Positions 17,682 to 25,385 of a DNA stretch of 61,235 bases are shown piece after piece. Position numbers and translations under genes: made by a program. The notes under the pieces are model-generated. The model was not told the origin of the DNA and did no database searches. It saw only the letters and a list, made by a program, of their open reading frames with translations. The stretch comes from Paenibacillus terrae (GTDB lineage Bacteria > Bacillota > Bacilli > Paenibacillales > Paenibacillaceae), in assembly GCF_000943545.1 (NCBI RefSeq), contig NZ_JTHP01000037.1, positions 1 through 61,235 of the forward strand. The letters are read 5' to 3'. Positions within the stretch are counted from its first letter, which is position 1; every line of letters starts with the position of its first letter.

Positions 17682-17897
17682 ATGTTAAAAATCAGAATCA
17701 AGCTAAAGGAAATTCTTAAAGAAAAAGGTATCACTCAAAAACAATTAGAAGAACTATCCGGTGTTGCACAGGCAAGGATATCCAAACTAAGCAGTGATGA
17801 CCGACAAGAAGTAAACTTGCTTATGCTTGAAAAGATCGCCCATGCTCTGGAGATCAAGGACATTTCCGTGTTAATGCAGTTTGAAGAAACAGAATAG
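17682..17897 (+). CDS. XRE/Cro-type small DNA-binding regulator
   Basis: A 71-residue protein that is essentially one HTH_3 domain: LKEILKEKGITQKQLEELSG (helices 1-2), VAQARISKLSSD (recognition helix) and MLEKIAHALEIKDISVLM (helices 4-5). GGAGG lies 8 bp before the ATG at 17682. It resembles the YozG/Cro subfamily of stand-alone repressors. It is divergent from the gene at 16861-17511 and may control it or itself. It is followed by CRISPR array 2 on the opposite strand. Confidence 0.85.
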   Translation: MLKIRIKLKEILKEKGITQKQLEELSGVAQARISKLSSDDRQEVNLLMLEKIAHALEIKDISVLMQFEETE

Positions 17898-18059
17898 CGT
17901 GATTTGTGCATGTTAGCGTGGGAATACATTAAGGAGTCTGTGTTAAAACGGGCTTCTTTTTTGGTGTTCAGCTTTTTAGGGCGGTGATCCGAACAGTTCC
18001 ACATCTATAAAAATGTTAGTTCATTATGAGTTTTTTAGCATTTATAACCAACATAAAAG

Positions 18060-18092
18060 AGGCTTGCCAAATTCTAAGGCAAACCTTTTTTA
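18060..18092. terminator. Terminator between XRE gene and array 2 trailer
   Basis: AGGCTTGCC / GGCAAACCT stem with a T7 run on the plus side and an A-rich/T-rich flank on the minus side, so it can serve the XRE transcript and the array 2 precursor. Confidence 0.65.
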
Positions 18093-18152
18093 TTTCAAAG
18101 AAAAATGAGGAACGTCATAACTGTGCTACATGTGTGGTATGAGAAATACGTG

Positions 18153-18320
18153 CTTTCAATTCACGCTCTTACATAAGGAGCGACGTAACGTTTCCGTGGT
18201 TCGACGCAGCAGGACGATTAATATTTCAATCCACGCTCCTACCTAAGGAGCGACCTTTGCCACAAATAATAGATTTTGAGATTGATCGATTTCAATCCAC
18301 GCTCCTACATAAGGAGCGAC
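18153..18320 (-). CRISPR. CRISPR array 2, type I-C-like, 3 repeats and 2 spacers
   Basis: 32-bp repeats lie at 18223-18254 and 18289-18320, and a degenerate terminal repeat with three changes at 18153-18184. Spacers are 38 and 34 bp. In the transcribed sense a repeat begins GTCGCTCCTTATGTAGG and ends TGGATTGAAAT. The 5' GTCGC and 3' TGGATTGAAAT ends are identical to array 1, while the stem is different but still paired. As in array 1 the degenerate repeat is at the low-coordinate end, so transcription is on the minus strand. There are no adjacent cas genes. Confidence 0.92.
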
Positions 18321-18325
18321 AGCAC

Positions 18326-18363
18326 GCGTTACAAAGCCTTACCCAGCAAGGCTTTGTAAACGC
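18326..18363. repeat. Strong hairpin at the leader-repeat junction of array 2
   Basis: GCGTTACAAAGCCTT pairs with AAGGCTTTGTAAACGC (one bulged A) around a 7-base loop, starting 5 bp from the leader-proximal repeat. The half-motif AGCACGCG.TACAAAGCCT recurs beside the relic repeat at 20273-20321, indicating that it is a conserved leader end. Array 1 lacks it. Confidence 0.7.
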
Positions 18364-18444
18364 TTTTTCGTGAATCTCTTTTCAACTCACCAATAAATGT
18401 TAAAAACTACACCTCAAAATCGCTGAATTCCTTATCTGGCGCGG

Positions 18445-18489
18445 GGTGCGAATGTCCCGGGGATTTCATGTGCGCTTGGGGTTCGCACC
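18445..18489 (-). promoter_or_regulatory. Conserved 45-nt leader element of array 2
   Basis: Same 45-nt block as 14146-14190, with identical GGTGCGAA / TTCGCACC ends and a shared centre CATGTGCGCTTGGGG. It lies 124 bp from the leader-proximal repeat of array 2. Only four positions differ, although the leader sequence between the block and the repeat is largely unalike. Confidence 0.75.
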
Positions 18490-18584
18490 AAATTATAAGT
18501 CTAATTATCTTACCATACATCGCCCTCTAGGAAACGACGAACTTGCGGATGCGGGTATAACGCTCAAGCTGAGTTAAAATTCAC

Positions 18585-18604
18585 ATTTCAATATAGGGAG
18601 CAAC
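18585..18604 (-). CRISPR. Relic CRISPR repeat with internal deletion
   Basis: ATTTCAAT joined directly to ATAGGGAGCAAC reproduces the two ends of the array 2 repeat with the centre lost. It lies beyond the array 2 leader and has no partner repeat at normal spacing, so it is probably the debris of another array. Confidence 0.45.
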
Positions 18605-18652
18605 GCCCATCTGGACCCAACTTGATTTCATTCAAAATTACTCTCTGGCAAC

Positions 18653-18811
18653 TTAATACTTTTTGTCAAGCTGCTCTTTTAGTTTTTCTAAATGCTTACT
18701 GAGCAATTCTATTTTTCTATGGAATAATTTATTTGTTTTTCTTATTTTAAAGAGATAGATCAACGCACATGAACATATAAAAATATGAATAAAGCAGAAC
18801 CAGTAGATCAT
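18653..18811 (-). CDS. Small membrane protein A (52 aa)
   Basis: From ATG 18811 the frame gives one membrane helix (MIYWFCFIHIFICSCALIYL) followed by a basic, Leu/Lys-rich coiled-coil-like tail ending in EKLKEQLDKKY. No ribosome binding site precedes this ATG; an AAGGAGAGG lies at about 18847-18855, so translation may begin upstream in the same frame at a non-ATG codon (ATT at 18844). It follows small membrane protein B by 40 bp and shares its layout. Not a known family to me. Confidence 0.5.
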   Translation of the reverse strand: MIYWFCFIHIFICSCALIYLFKIRKTNKLFHRKIELLSKHLEKLKEQLDKKY

Positions 18812-18851
18812 GGTTACAGATATAGTCCAGGTCCCTATTAGAATCCTCTCC

Positions 18852-19025
18852 TTACTTCGATTTTGTTAGTTGGGTTGTTTCTGTTAAAATCTCATCCAAA
18901 CGATGCATTGCTTTGTTTTTTTTAAAAATGTTAATGATAAAAATAAGCGCAAAAATGAAGAGCAGTATTTCACTTCCTAAGAGAAAAAGTATAGACATTT
19001 CATGAAGAAATAATTCATTAAACAT
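18852..19025 (-). CDS. Small membrane protein B (57 aa)
   Basis: ATG at 19025, with GGAGG 8 bp upstream. One long hydrophobic helix (about residues 10-35, ILFLLGSEILLFIFALIFII) is followed by a positively charged tail with a short amphipathic helix (RLDEILTETTQ). It forms an operon with small protein A and diverges from the secreted protein at 19118. Topology suggests a single-pass inner membrane protein with a cytoplasmic tail. A role as immunity protein, toxin or signalling partner is possible but not shown. Confidence 0.6.
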   Translation of the reverse strand: MFNELFLHEMSILFLLGSEILLFIFALIFIINIFKKNKAMHRLDEILTETTQLTKSK

Positions 19026-19117
19026 AGAATATACCTCCAATTTTAATTATATTTGACATATAAAGATATAATATGTTAATCTTCAATAGCATCATACCAT
19101 ATTATAGGAGGAAGAAC

Positions 19118-19834
19118 ATGAAAAAAGTTGTAGCATCTGCAATATTGTCCGCTTCTCTTTTACTTTCAGTAGCGCCCGTTAGTTTTGCAAGTGAGGCCCC
19201 TTCTGTTACATTTTCAAGTCAGGATTTAGATAAGATATCTGATCATTTAAATGATTTGGGACTATCTAAAGAAGTACAACAAAGTTTAATAGAAAAGATT
19301 AAGGCAGGGGAACTCCCTGATTCTGACAATCCAGAAAAAAAAGGTACAGGTATTACAAGTGAAATAGAATCATCGGATGGTTTGAAAATACAAAGAACCA
19401 CATTTCCTGATGGTTCCGTAATTCAGTCAACAATAGATCTTACAAATGCGAAGATAAAGGAAGGAAATGTTATTACTCCAAATGATGTTTCAGGGGGATA
19501 TGCCTCAGGAGGATCTGGTTATAGAACATTTACAAATGCAACAGTAAGAGAAGAAACCTCTTACGTTAAAGCAAGATTTTTTGCTGATTACACATTAGTT
19601 CAAGGTGGCTATAGCTATATATCAGACGCTTATGATCCTTATATTGATATAATTGCGGGATACTCAAGTGGAGACAGTTTAGTGGTTGATCAACCTAAAC
19701 AGACTGCTTCAAGACCCGCTCGTGCAACCCTGACATTTACTTGGGTTAAAATAAATGGTTACTTTAGCTCTACATACAAATTGTTTTTATATGTTAACAA
19801 CAGTTCAGCAAGCTCACAATTACAAACATATTAA
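19118..19834 (+). CDS. Secreted protein of unknown function
   Basis: A 238-residue protein with a clear signal peptide (MKKVVASAILSASLLLSVAP, cleavage near SFA). GGAGG lies 6 bp before the ATG. A charged N-terminal helical part is followed by a beta-rich domain from about residue 120 rich in Gly, Ser, Tyr and Thr (GGYASGGSGYRTF, SYISDAYDPYIDI, TLTFTWVKINGYFSS). No catalytic motif is visible. AT-rich, and divergent from the two tiny membrane proteins; an accessory secreted effector is possible but unproven. Confidence 0.7.
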   Translation: MKKVVASAILSASLLLSVAPVSFASEAPSVTFSSQDLDKISDHLNDLGLSKEVQQSLIEKIKAGELPDSDNPEKKGTGITSEIESSDGLKIQRTTFPDGSVIQSTIDLTNAKIKEGNVITPNDVSGGYASGGSGYRTFTNATVREETSYVKARFFADYTLVQGGYSYISDAYDPYIDIIAGYSSGDSLVVDQPKQTASRPARATLTFTWVKINGYFSSTYKLFLYVNNSSASSQLQTY

Positions 19835-20198
19835 TTTAATAATTTGTTGTATTTTTTCTTGACGGATTGTCAAGCCAAGTGTGACAGTTCCTCTGTGAAC
19901 GATTCGTGAGCGGTTCTTCACCCCAGGCATTTTGAAGGACAGTGGTTGATCAGATAGTGGTTAAAGAGATGAAATCAGTCCACGTTCCATTTTTTTCTTT
20001 TATTTCCATAAGAGTCACACTTCATAATTACAATCCGTCTTCAGAATAACTCTATCAGCTCCAATAGATAATTTTACTGGAATAATGAGCATCACAGATT
20101 TGACTTCTGAATTGTGTAATGGGAATGCAGTTGTAATTGGATTAGCTGTGGACACATAATTGGGAATCATACTTATCAATAAACTGTATGATGTAATG

Positions 20199-20229
20199 AA
20201 GCTTGCAGTCAATGACTGCAAGCTTTTTT
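20199..20229 (+). terminator. Strong plus-strand terminator without a clear gene
   Basis: AAGCTTGCAGTCA / TGACTGCAAGCTT perfect 13-bp stem with a one-base loop and T7 tail. The nearest plus-strand gene ends at 19834. The stretch 19835-20198 holds a CTTGAC/GTCAAG dyad near 19859-19876 but no gene I can support, so the terminator probably belonged to a lost gene or an unrecognised RNA. Confidence 0.75.
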
Positions 20230-20272
20230 TCGACTATGGGGTTGGTTTAAACCATTAGTGCAAGAAAAGACT

Positions 20273-20321
20273 TATAACCATGCTCCCATATAGAGAGCGA
20301 CAGCACGCGCTACAAAGCCTA
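20273..20321 (-). CRISPR. Relic repeat plus leader end of a third array
   Basis: CCATGCTCCCATATAGAGAGCGAC is a decayed relative of the array repeats (GAGCGAC end intact) and is followed directly by AGCACGCGCTACAAAGCCT, one base different from the leader end of array 2. A repeat and leader junction are thus preserved with no spacers after it. Confidence 0.6.
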
Positions 20322-20342
20322 TGAAACCCATACCTTGTTCTG

Positions 20343-20879
20343 TTATAAATTCTTTTTCAATTCCTGATCCTTTTGCTGCTCACTCAAATGCTGTAGTTCC
20401 TTGCTGTCATACAATAGACTCAGGGCGGGTTCGAAATTATCACCGTGTAAATCAAGCAAAATTTCTGTGTCTTCCGTCTCCCATACTGCCTGATAATGCA
20501 ATTCGCCTGTCGCTACAGCCATTCCCCATTGGCTTGGCGTATCTTTGTATAAATCTCCCTTCCAAAGGGTATCATCACTGCTAGGCTTGCCGTATTTCTC
20601 CGTTAGGCTCTTTTTTAAGTCATTATAATTCTCAATATACTCATTCTTATTCGTATGTTTCTCTGTAACTAAATAACCTGCACGAACCAATTGATCATCC
20701 ACAAAAAAGTACATGAGTCCGCTTTCCAGTCCCAATATCTTGGAATAATAGGCAATCGACTCTTGATCTTCTTCCTCAACTTTCATATCTTCAGATGCCT
20801 TTACTTGCTCTTTACTCATCCCCCAGCCTGCGTTGCGAAATGAAATCTTACTAATGGGTCTATAGTTATAATCATACAA
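20343..20879 (-). CDS. Hypothetical cytosolic protein
   Basis: A 178-residue acidic protein. The opening FRNAGWGMSKEQVKASED followed by a QESIAYYSKILGLESGLMYFF-like stretch is the pattern of a widespread Gram-positive family in which an N-terminal repeat resembles a beta-lactamase-inhibitor-like or SmpA/OmlA-like fold, here without a signal peptide. The middle (YNDLKKSLTEKYGKPSS) supports this. Function unknown. A weak GAAAGATGG precedes the start. Confidence 0.6.
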   Translation of the reverse strand: MYDYNYRPISKISFRNAGWGMSKEQVKASEDMKVEEEDQESIAYYSKILGLESGLMYFFVDDQLVRAGYLVTEKHTNKNEYIENYNDLKKSLTEKYGKPSSDDTLWKGDLYKDTPSQWGMAVATGELHYQAVWETEDTEILLDLHGDNFEPALSLLYDSKELQHLSEQQKDQELKKNL

Positions 20880-20962
20880 ACCATCTTTCAGCTATCTATT
20901 CCCCAACTATTACGTTATAATGATCTCAATTATTTTATTCCGATGTGAAAAGGATGATATAT

Positions 20963-21391
20963 ATGAGTCAAGCTCCTGCCTCGATTCCCCGTCCGTTGGT
21001 CAGGGCTAATCAATGGGTGATTGTGCTGTCTGTGGTCTTTACCTGGATTACAGGGGCGTATGGGGTGTTAGCTATTCCACTTGTTGCGGGGTTGCTCGGT
21101 GTGCTTTTCAACTTTAATCCGGTGATGCGGGTAGCCAAGCTGTTTTTAAAGAAAAGCCCTTCCTCATATGTGCAGGAGGACCGGGGACAGCAAAGATTTA
21201 ATCAGCTCCTTGCCGTCTTTTTTCTGCTGGTGGCTCTGGTAGGATTTACGTTCCAATGGAGTATTGTCGCTTATGTGTTTTCGGCGATGGTGCTGGTGGC
21301 GGCATTGGTGGCTATTCTGGGCTTTTGTGTCGGATGCTTTATTCTCTACCAATGGTCCCAATATCAATATCGGAGAAGAAATCACGTATAG
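20963..21391 (+). CDS. DUF4395 membrane protein
   Basis: A 142-residue protein with four hydrophobic segments (about residues 20-35, 38-55, 85-105 and 108-130). The opening IPRPLVRANQWVIVL, the FNFNPVMRVAKLFLKK loop and QEDRGQQRFNQ are typical of DUF4395, found across Firmicutes and often near thiol or sulfur metabolism genes; its biochemical role is not known. The start at 20963 follows AAAAGGATGA. It is convergent with the DUF2294 gene. Confidence 0.8.
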   Translation: MSQAPASIPRPLVRANQWVIVLSVVFTWITGAYGVLAIPLVAGLLGVLFNFNPVMRVAKLFLKKSPSSYVQEDRGQQRFNQLLAVFFLLVALVGFTFQWSIVAYVFSAMVLVAALVAILGFCVGCFILYQWSQYQYRRRNHV

Positions 21392-21408
21392 ATTGTCTCC
21401 CCTTCATC

Positions 21409-21756
21409 CTATTTTGCAACAATCGTATCCTCAAATACAAAAACAGAGATGGCTATATCTTCCTCCACCTTAATATCCGAAAAGAGGTGCAGCAGTCGGG
21501 AATCCATGTAATCCTCCAGTTCTTTGTTGAACTGTACGGGATAGATTTTTTGAACCATTTTGGTTCGGGCTGCATGCACCATCTCTTTCCCGGCAACCTC
21601 TTGTGCCAGAAACTTTTCAGAAGGGGTTAAATTACCGTACAGCATCGTGATGGCCATGTTATCTACAAAGGTTGTATGTATGCGTTCCGGGCCTTTTCCA
21701 AATAGCTCTTTACGTACTTTTCGAATAATTTCGTTAAAACCCGTTTCCTTTCTCAT
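21409..21756 (-). CDS. DUF2294 (MpsC-like) protein
   Basis: A 115-residue soluble protein opening with GFNEIIRKVRKELFGKGPERI and containing AITMLYGNLTPSEKFLA and ARTKMVQKIYP, a pattern I associate with DUF2294/MpsC. It is named for a sodium-linked membrane-potential system in staphylococci, though most members are uncharacterised. The start at 21756 follows TTAGGAGAG. It lies next to the molybdate/formate module on the same strand, about 190 bp downstream of modB; whether it belongs to that operon is not clear. Confidence 0.7.
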   Translation of the reverse strand: MRKETGFNEIIRKVRKELFGKGPERIHTTFVDNMAITMLYGNLTPSEKFLAQEVAGKEMVHAARTKMVQKIYPVQFNKELEDYMDSRLLHLFSDIKVEEDIAISVFVFEDTIVAK

Positions 21757-21945
21757 ATCGCACCGCTCTCCTAAATCTACTAAAATCCTTGTTACTATTT
21801 CCATCATAACCGATTTCTCTCATATAAAACAGAGATCGAAGGAAAGTGATTTTTGGAACATACTTTGTGATATATGCTGAACTTAAGAAAATAAAACACA
21901 GCCTGCCCCATCGGCAGACTGCGTAGGTTCCGTACTTCAAGCGGG

Positions 21946-22611
21946 CTAATCCTTCACCAATCGGTTTGAAAGCATCAACATGATAAAAGAGAACAGAATG
22001 ATGACGGCCACCCAGCTCCAGGAGAGTGTCATATTCCCAGCCTCGGATGCGGTGTAAATCGCCGTAGACAGGGTTTGGGTCTGTTCGGGAATGTTACCCG
22101 CAAGCATCAACGTAGCGCCAAATTCTCCTAACCCCCGGGCAAACCCGAGAATGTATCCCGAGATGAGCGGGCGGTAGGCGAGAGGCATCGTAATGTGGCG
22201 AAACACTTGCCACTCGTTGGCACCTTGCGCGCGTGCAGCATGCTCTACCTCGGGATCGACGGCTTCAAAGCCTGCTTTGATCGTCCGATAAGCCAGTGGA
22301 AAAGCCACAATTACAGCAGCCACCACCGCAGCTCCCCACGTAAATACAATCGTCTGCTGGAACAGGCTTTCGAAGGCTGTACCGATCCAGCTTTTCCTCC
22401 CCAGGAAGATGAGCAAAATAAAGCCAACGACTGTGGGGGGCAAGACAAGCGGAAGAAGTAAGACCGTCTCGATCACGCTGGTTCCCCTCCGCAGCTTGCA
22501 GTTCGCCATCATCCGAGCCACCACGGTAGCTAACAGAAATACAAAGATGCTGGCGACGACTGCGACTTTGACGGATACGATAACCGGAGGAAGAAAAGCT
22601 GACCAATCCAA
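21946..22611 (-). CDS. modB: Molybdate ABC transporter permease
   Basis: A 221-residue inner-membrane protein with about five hydrophobic segments and the permease EAA-type loop GANEWQVFRHITMPLA near residues 135-150, where the ATPase docks. LLPLVLPPTVVGF and GFARGLGEFGATLMLAGNIP are diagnostic of ModB/CysT-type permeases. Translation starts at a TTG preceded by GGAGGGGG. It follows modA by 27 bp. The ATPase gene modC is not downstream; the next gene encodes a DUF2294 protein, so the transporter needs an ATPase from elsewhere. Confidence 0.92.
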   Translation of the reverse strand: MDWSAFLPPVIVSVKVAVVASIFVFLLATVVARMMANCKLRRGTSVIETVLLLPLVLPPTVVGFILLIFLGRKSWIGTAFESLFQQTIVFTWGAAVVAAVIVAFPLAYRTIKAGFEAVDPEVEHAARAQGANEWQVFRHITMPLAYRPLISGYILGFARGLGEFGATLMLAGNIPEQTQTLSTAIYTASEAGNMTLSWSWVAVIILFSFIMLMLSNRLVKD

Positions 22612-22638
22612 CGGGACCCCCTCCTTTATATATAGATG

Positions 22639-23454
22639 CTATTTCCCTGTCTTTTCTGTAGGAGCTGAAAATCCGTCCTTACTGAATACGCTCATCGCTT
22701 CATCCGTACGCAGAAAATCGAGAAACTCACCAGCTTCCTTGCTGTGTTTCGTTGCTTTTACAATACCTTCTGGATATAGAATCGGAGCATGCAATTCCTC
22801 AGGTACTTCCAGCGCAACGACTGCTTTATCTGATGATTTGGCATCCGTCAGGTAGACGAATCCGGCATCGGCGTTGCCTGTTTCCACATAGTTTAATACC
22901 TGTCTTACATCCTTGGCGAATACCAGCTTCGGCTCCAGCTTGTCCCATAGTCCGGCCTTCGTCAGCGCTTCTTTGGAATACTGTCCAGCAGGAACGGTAG
23001 TTGGCTCCCCGACAGCTACTTTCAGGAAGGATGGGCTTGTCAGATCATGGAGTGTAATGCTTTTGTTATCCGTGCTTTTCGACTTATCCTGTGGAACAAC
23101 CACAACCAGTTTATTTTGGAGTAGTACGCTATCCTTTTCCACCAATGAAGCATCGGTCAATGCCTTCATTTGCTTCATACCTGCCGAAATAAATACGTCA
23201 GCGGGTGCGCCTTGCTCAATCTGTTTTTGCAATGTGCCAGATGAAGCATAGTTAAAGGTAAGTTTGATATCTGGATGCTGCTTTTCATACTGGTCCTTGA
23301 GTGTATTGAGGCTATCTTGAAGGCTCGCTGCGGCAGATACGATGATCTCTGTTTTTGGTGCAGACTGTGTCGACTGTACAGCAGCCGAAGACGAGCAACC
23401 AGCCAGCACCCATGCCAACAATCCAACCAACGTAAATATGTACCCGAATTTCAT
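22639..23454 (-). CDS. modA: Molybdate-binding lipoprotein
   Basis: A 271-residue lipoprotein: signal MKFGYIFTLVGLLAWVLAGC with lipobox LAGC, then a type II periplasmic-binding fold. Family hallmarks are SAAASLQDSLNTL near residue 45, NYASSGTLQKQIEQGAPADV (oxyanion-binding Ser and the APAD motif) and GNADAGFVYLTDA toward the C-terminus. It captures molybdate (or tungstate) outside the membrane and delivers it to ModB. The start at 23454 is chosen for the signal peptide; longer frames upstream lack one and overlap moeB. Confidence 0.92.
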   Translation of the reverse strand: MKFGYIFTLVGLLAWVLAGCSSSAAVQSTQSAPKTEIIVSAAASLQDSLNTLKDQYEKQHPDIKLTFNYASSGTLQKQIEQGAPADVFISAGMKQMKALTDASLVEKDSVLLQNKLVVVVPQDKSKSTDNKSITLHDLTSPSFLKVAVGEPTTVPAGQYSKEALTKAGLWDKLEPKLVFAKDVRQVLNYVETGNADAGFVYLTDAKSSDKAVVALEVPEELHAPILYPEGIVKATKHSKEAGEFLDFLRTDEAMSVFSKDGFSAPTEKTGK

Positions 23455-23536
23455 TTTCAACTTACTCTTCCCCTGTCCTATAAATTCCGAAATGGGTATA
23501 ACGATGTACACCTCATAACGGTTCAACTCTATTGGG

Positions 23537-24634
23537 TCAGCCCAAATATTTGTGAACAATAGATCTCGCCTCGGCGATGTCCTTCGTGCCATGGATCAGA
23601 ACGCGTCCATCCTGAAATAGAACCAACCGATGCGCTCCAATCACAACGGATACCAGATATGGATTATGCTCTACTCTGCCTCCCTGACGTGACAATAGAC
23701 GCGCCGCTTCATTCAGATCGCGCACAGCACCGGAGGCCGGGCGGATTTGAACCGTATCACGTCCGCACAAAACAGCTGACTTGGATTGATGCTCCGATTG
23801 TAAAAAAGGATACACCGGATGCTCGCCACACGTTGGGCAGTCGGCTTTCTTCATCGCGCTGATCTGGATCGACTGATGCTGATTGTTCCACAGATCAAAG
23901 GAAATCAGCTTGCCTTGCAGCGCTGAGTCGTCTCCGGTGAGCAGCTTCAGTGCTTCGGCGCTTTGGTAGGCTGCCACCATCTGTACAGCCGGGCTAATCA
24001 CACCGACCGTGTCGCAGGTCGCGCCACCAAGCGGTACGGTTCCGAGCAGGCAATGCAGGCACGGTGTCTGTCCCGGCACGATGGTATAGGTCGTCCCGTA
24101 GCTACCCACACAAGCCCCGTAAATCCAAGGAATTTGGTGCTTGACCGCGTAATCGTTAATGAGCAGACGGGTATCAAAATTGTCGGTGGCATCTACGATG
24201 AGATCCACACCTGCTGCAATATCGTCGATTTCTTCCAGCGATACGTCCCGAATTAGTGCACGAATGTCCACGTCTGAATTGACTTGCTGCAATCGCTTCT
24301 GCGCTGCCACCGCCTTCGGCATATGATCACGAGCGTCCGCTTCATCATAGAGCTGTTGGCGTTGCAAATTGCTCCAATCTACATAATCGCGATCCACCAG
24401 CGTCAGTCGTCCGATGCCCGCTCGCACCAGCATATCCGCATTGGCAGTACCCAGTGCTCCAGCCCCAATGATAAGCACGTGCTTGCTGCGGATATTTTGC
24501 TGTCCTGCTGGCCCAATTTTCGTAAACAGCTCTTGTCTCGAATATCGGGCATGAGACGTGTGCGTCTGCGCTTCTGCATCGGCATCCATGTTCTGATCCT
24601 TCTTCATTTCAGACATCGTTGTTTTACGCCCCAT
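23537..24634 (-). CDS. moeB: MoeB/ThiF-type sulfur-carrier adenylyltransferase
   Basis: A 365-residue E1-like enzyme. The ATP site GAGALGTANADMLVRAGIG is at about residues 57-75, the RQQLYDEAD segment and VDATDNFDTR follow, and zinc-type Cys pairs are visible as CLHC and CPTC. It adenylates the C-terminal Gly of MoaD so that it can receive sulfur for molybdopterin synthase. About 80 extra C-terminal residues after CPTC resemble neither a full rhodanese nor MoeB itself; no CxxxxR active loop is visible. AGGAGG is 11 bp before ATG, and the first 11 bases overlap the moaE-fusion stop, so the genes are translationally coupled. Confidence 0.88.
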   Translation of the reverse strand: MGRKTTMSEMKKDQNMDADAEAQTHTSHARYSRQELFTKIGPAGQQNIRSKHVLIIGAGALGTANADMLVRAGIGRLTLVDRDYVDWSNLQRQQLYDEADARDHMPKAVAAQKRLQQVNSDVDIRALIRDVSLEEIDDIAAGVDLIVDATDNFDTRLLINDYAVKHQIPWIYGACVGSYGTTYTIVPGQTPCLHCLLGTVPLGGATCDTVGVISPAVQMVAAYQSAEALKLLTGDDSALQGKLISFDLWNNQHQSIQISAMKKADCPTCGEHPVYPFLQSEHQSKSAVLCGRDTVQIRPASGAVRDLNEAARLLSRQGGRVEHNPYLVSVVIGAHRLVLFQDGRVLIHGTKDIAEARSIVHKYLG

Positions 24635-25328
24635 GAGGGTTCCAACCTCCTAGCTGATGCCCCTTCCATTCCGAGCCGTCCTCCCACACTTCCTTTTTCC
24701 AGATCGGCACGATTTGCTTCAAGCGTTCAATCGCATGGCGGCTGGCTTCGTAGCAAGTATCGCGGTGTGCAGCAGAAACAGCAATCACAACGCTCGTCTC
24801 TCCAATCCTCACCGTACCAAGCCGATGTGTAATCGCCGTACGCGTAGATGGCCAACGCTCTGCAATCTCGTCACCAATCTGCTTCATCGTGTTCATCGCC
24901 ATCGGGACATACGCCTCATATTCCAGCAACACAGTACGCTGACCTTGGGTATATTCCCGAGTCGTTCCATTAAAGGTCAGGGAAGCTCCATGGGATGGGT
25001 CCTGCACCTTCGAGGTCACCCCATCGGCATCAATCGGATCGTACGTGATCGCAAATAAGCCGCATGCTGAAACGACCGTTTCCATCCCTGGTGCCGACTG
25101 AAGAAGCTTGATTGTATCTGAAGGATGTATTAGTTCCTCTGGAGAAGCCAGTTTTTTATTATTCGTAAAAAAAGAACCTTGCAGCTGTGAAGCCGCTTCC
25201 GAATATTGCTCATTCAGCTTTTTTCGAATATCTGTAATGGTCACCGTTTCTTGCGGAAAATCCAGCGTAATCACGGATTCACCAAGCTGCTCTGCCATAC
25301 CCGCGAATAGTTGAATACGGTATTGCAT
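24624..25328 (-). CDS. moaE: MoaD-like::MoaE fusion, molybdopterin synthase large subunit
   Basis: A 234-residue two-domain protein. Residues 1-85 are a ubiquitin-like MoaD fold closely related to the free MoaD at 25386 (FAGMAEQLGE, LQGSFF, PEELI), but end SAPGME and lack the terminal Gly-Gly that accepts sulfur. Residues 90-234 are MoaE: FNGTTREYTQGQ, LEYEAYVPMA, HRLGTVRIGETSVVI, the catalytic-site RDTCYEASRHAIERLK and PIWKKE. MoaE converts cyclic pyranopterin monophosphate to molybdopterin. The fused domain cannot donate sulfur and may be structural or regulatory. Coupled to moeB by overlap. Confidence 0.9.
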   Translation of the reverse strand: MQYRIQLFAGMAEQLGESVITLDFPQETVTITDIRKKLNEQYSEAASQLQGSFFTNNKKLASPEELIHPSDTIKLLQSAPGMETVVSACGLFAITYDPIDADGVTSKVQDPSHGASLTFNGTTREYTQGQRTVLLEYEAYVPMAMNTMKQIGDEIAERWPSTRTAITHRLGTVRIGETSVVIAVSAAHRDTCYEASRHAIERLKQIVPIWKKEVWEDGSEWKGHQLGGWNPHGA

Positions 25329-25385
25329 ATATATCTGACCCCCCTTTGCACCTGTCCTATCGAACTCGCTTAGCCTGTATCGAAT

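Noticed and set aside
13806..18288. Self-targeting by a spacer within the window
   Set aside because: I scanned the five spacers by eye against the rest of the window and saw no match; a search of the whole genome and phage databases would be needed.
20015..20221. A minus-strand frame with a protein-like second half (ANPITTAFPLHNSEVKSVML)
   Set aside because: The first part runs through the perfect terminator stem, there is no ribosome binding site and no recognisable family. At best it is a remnant, so it was not listed as a gene.
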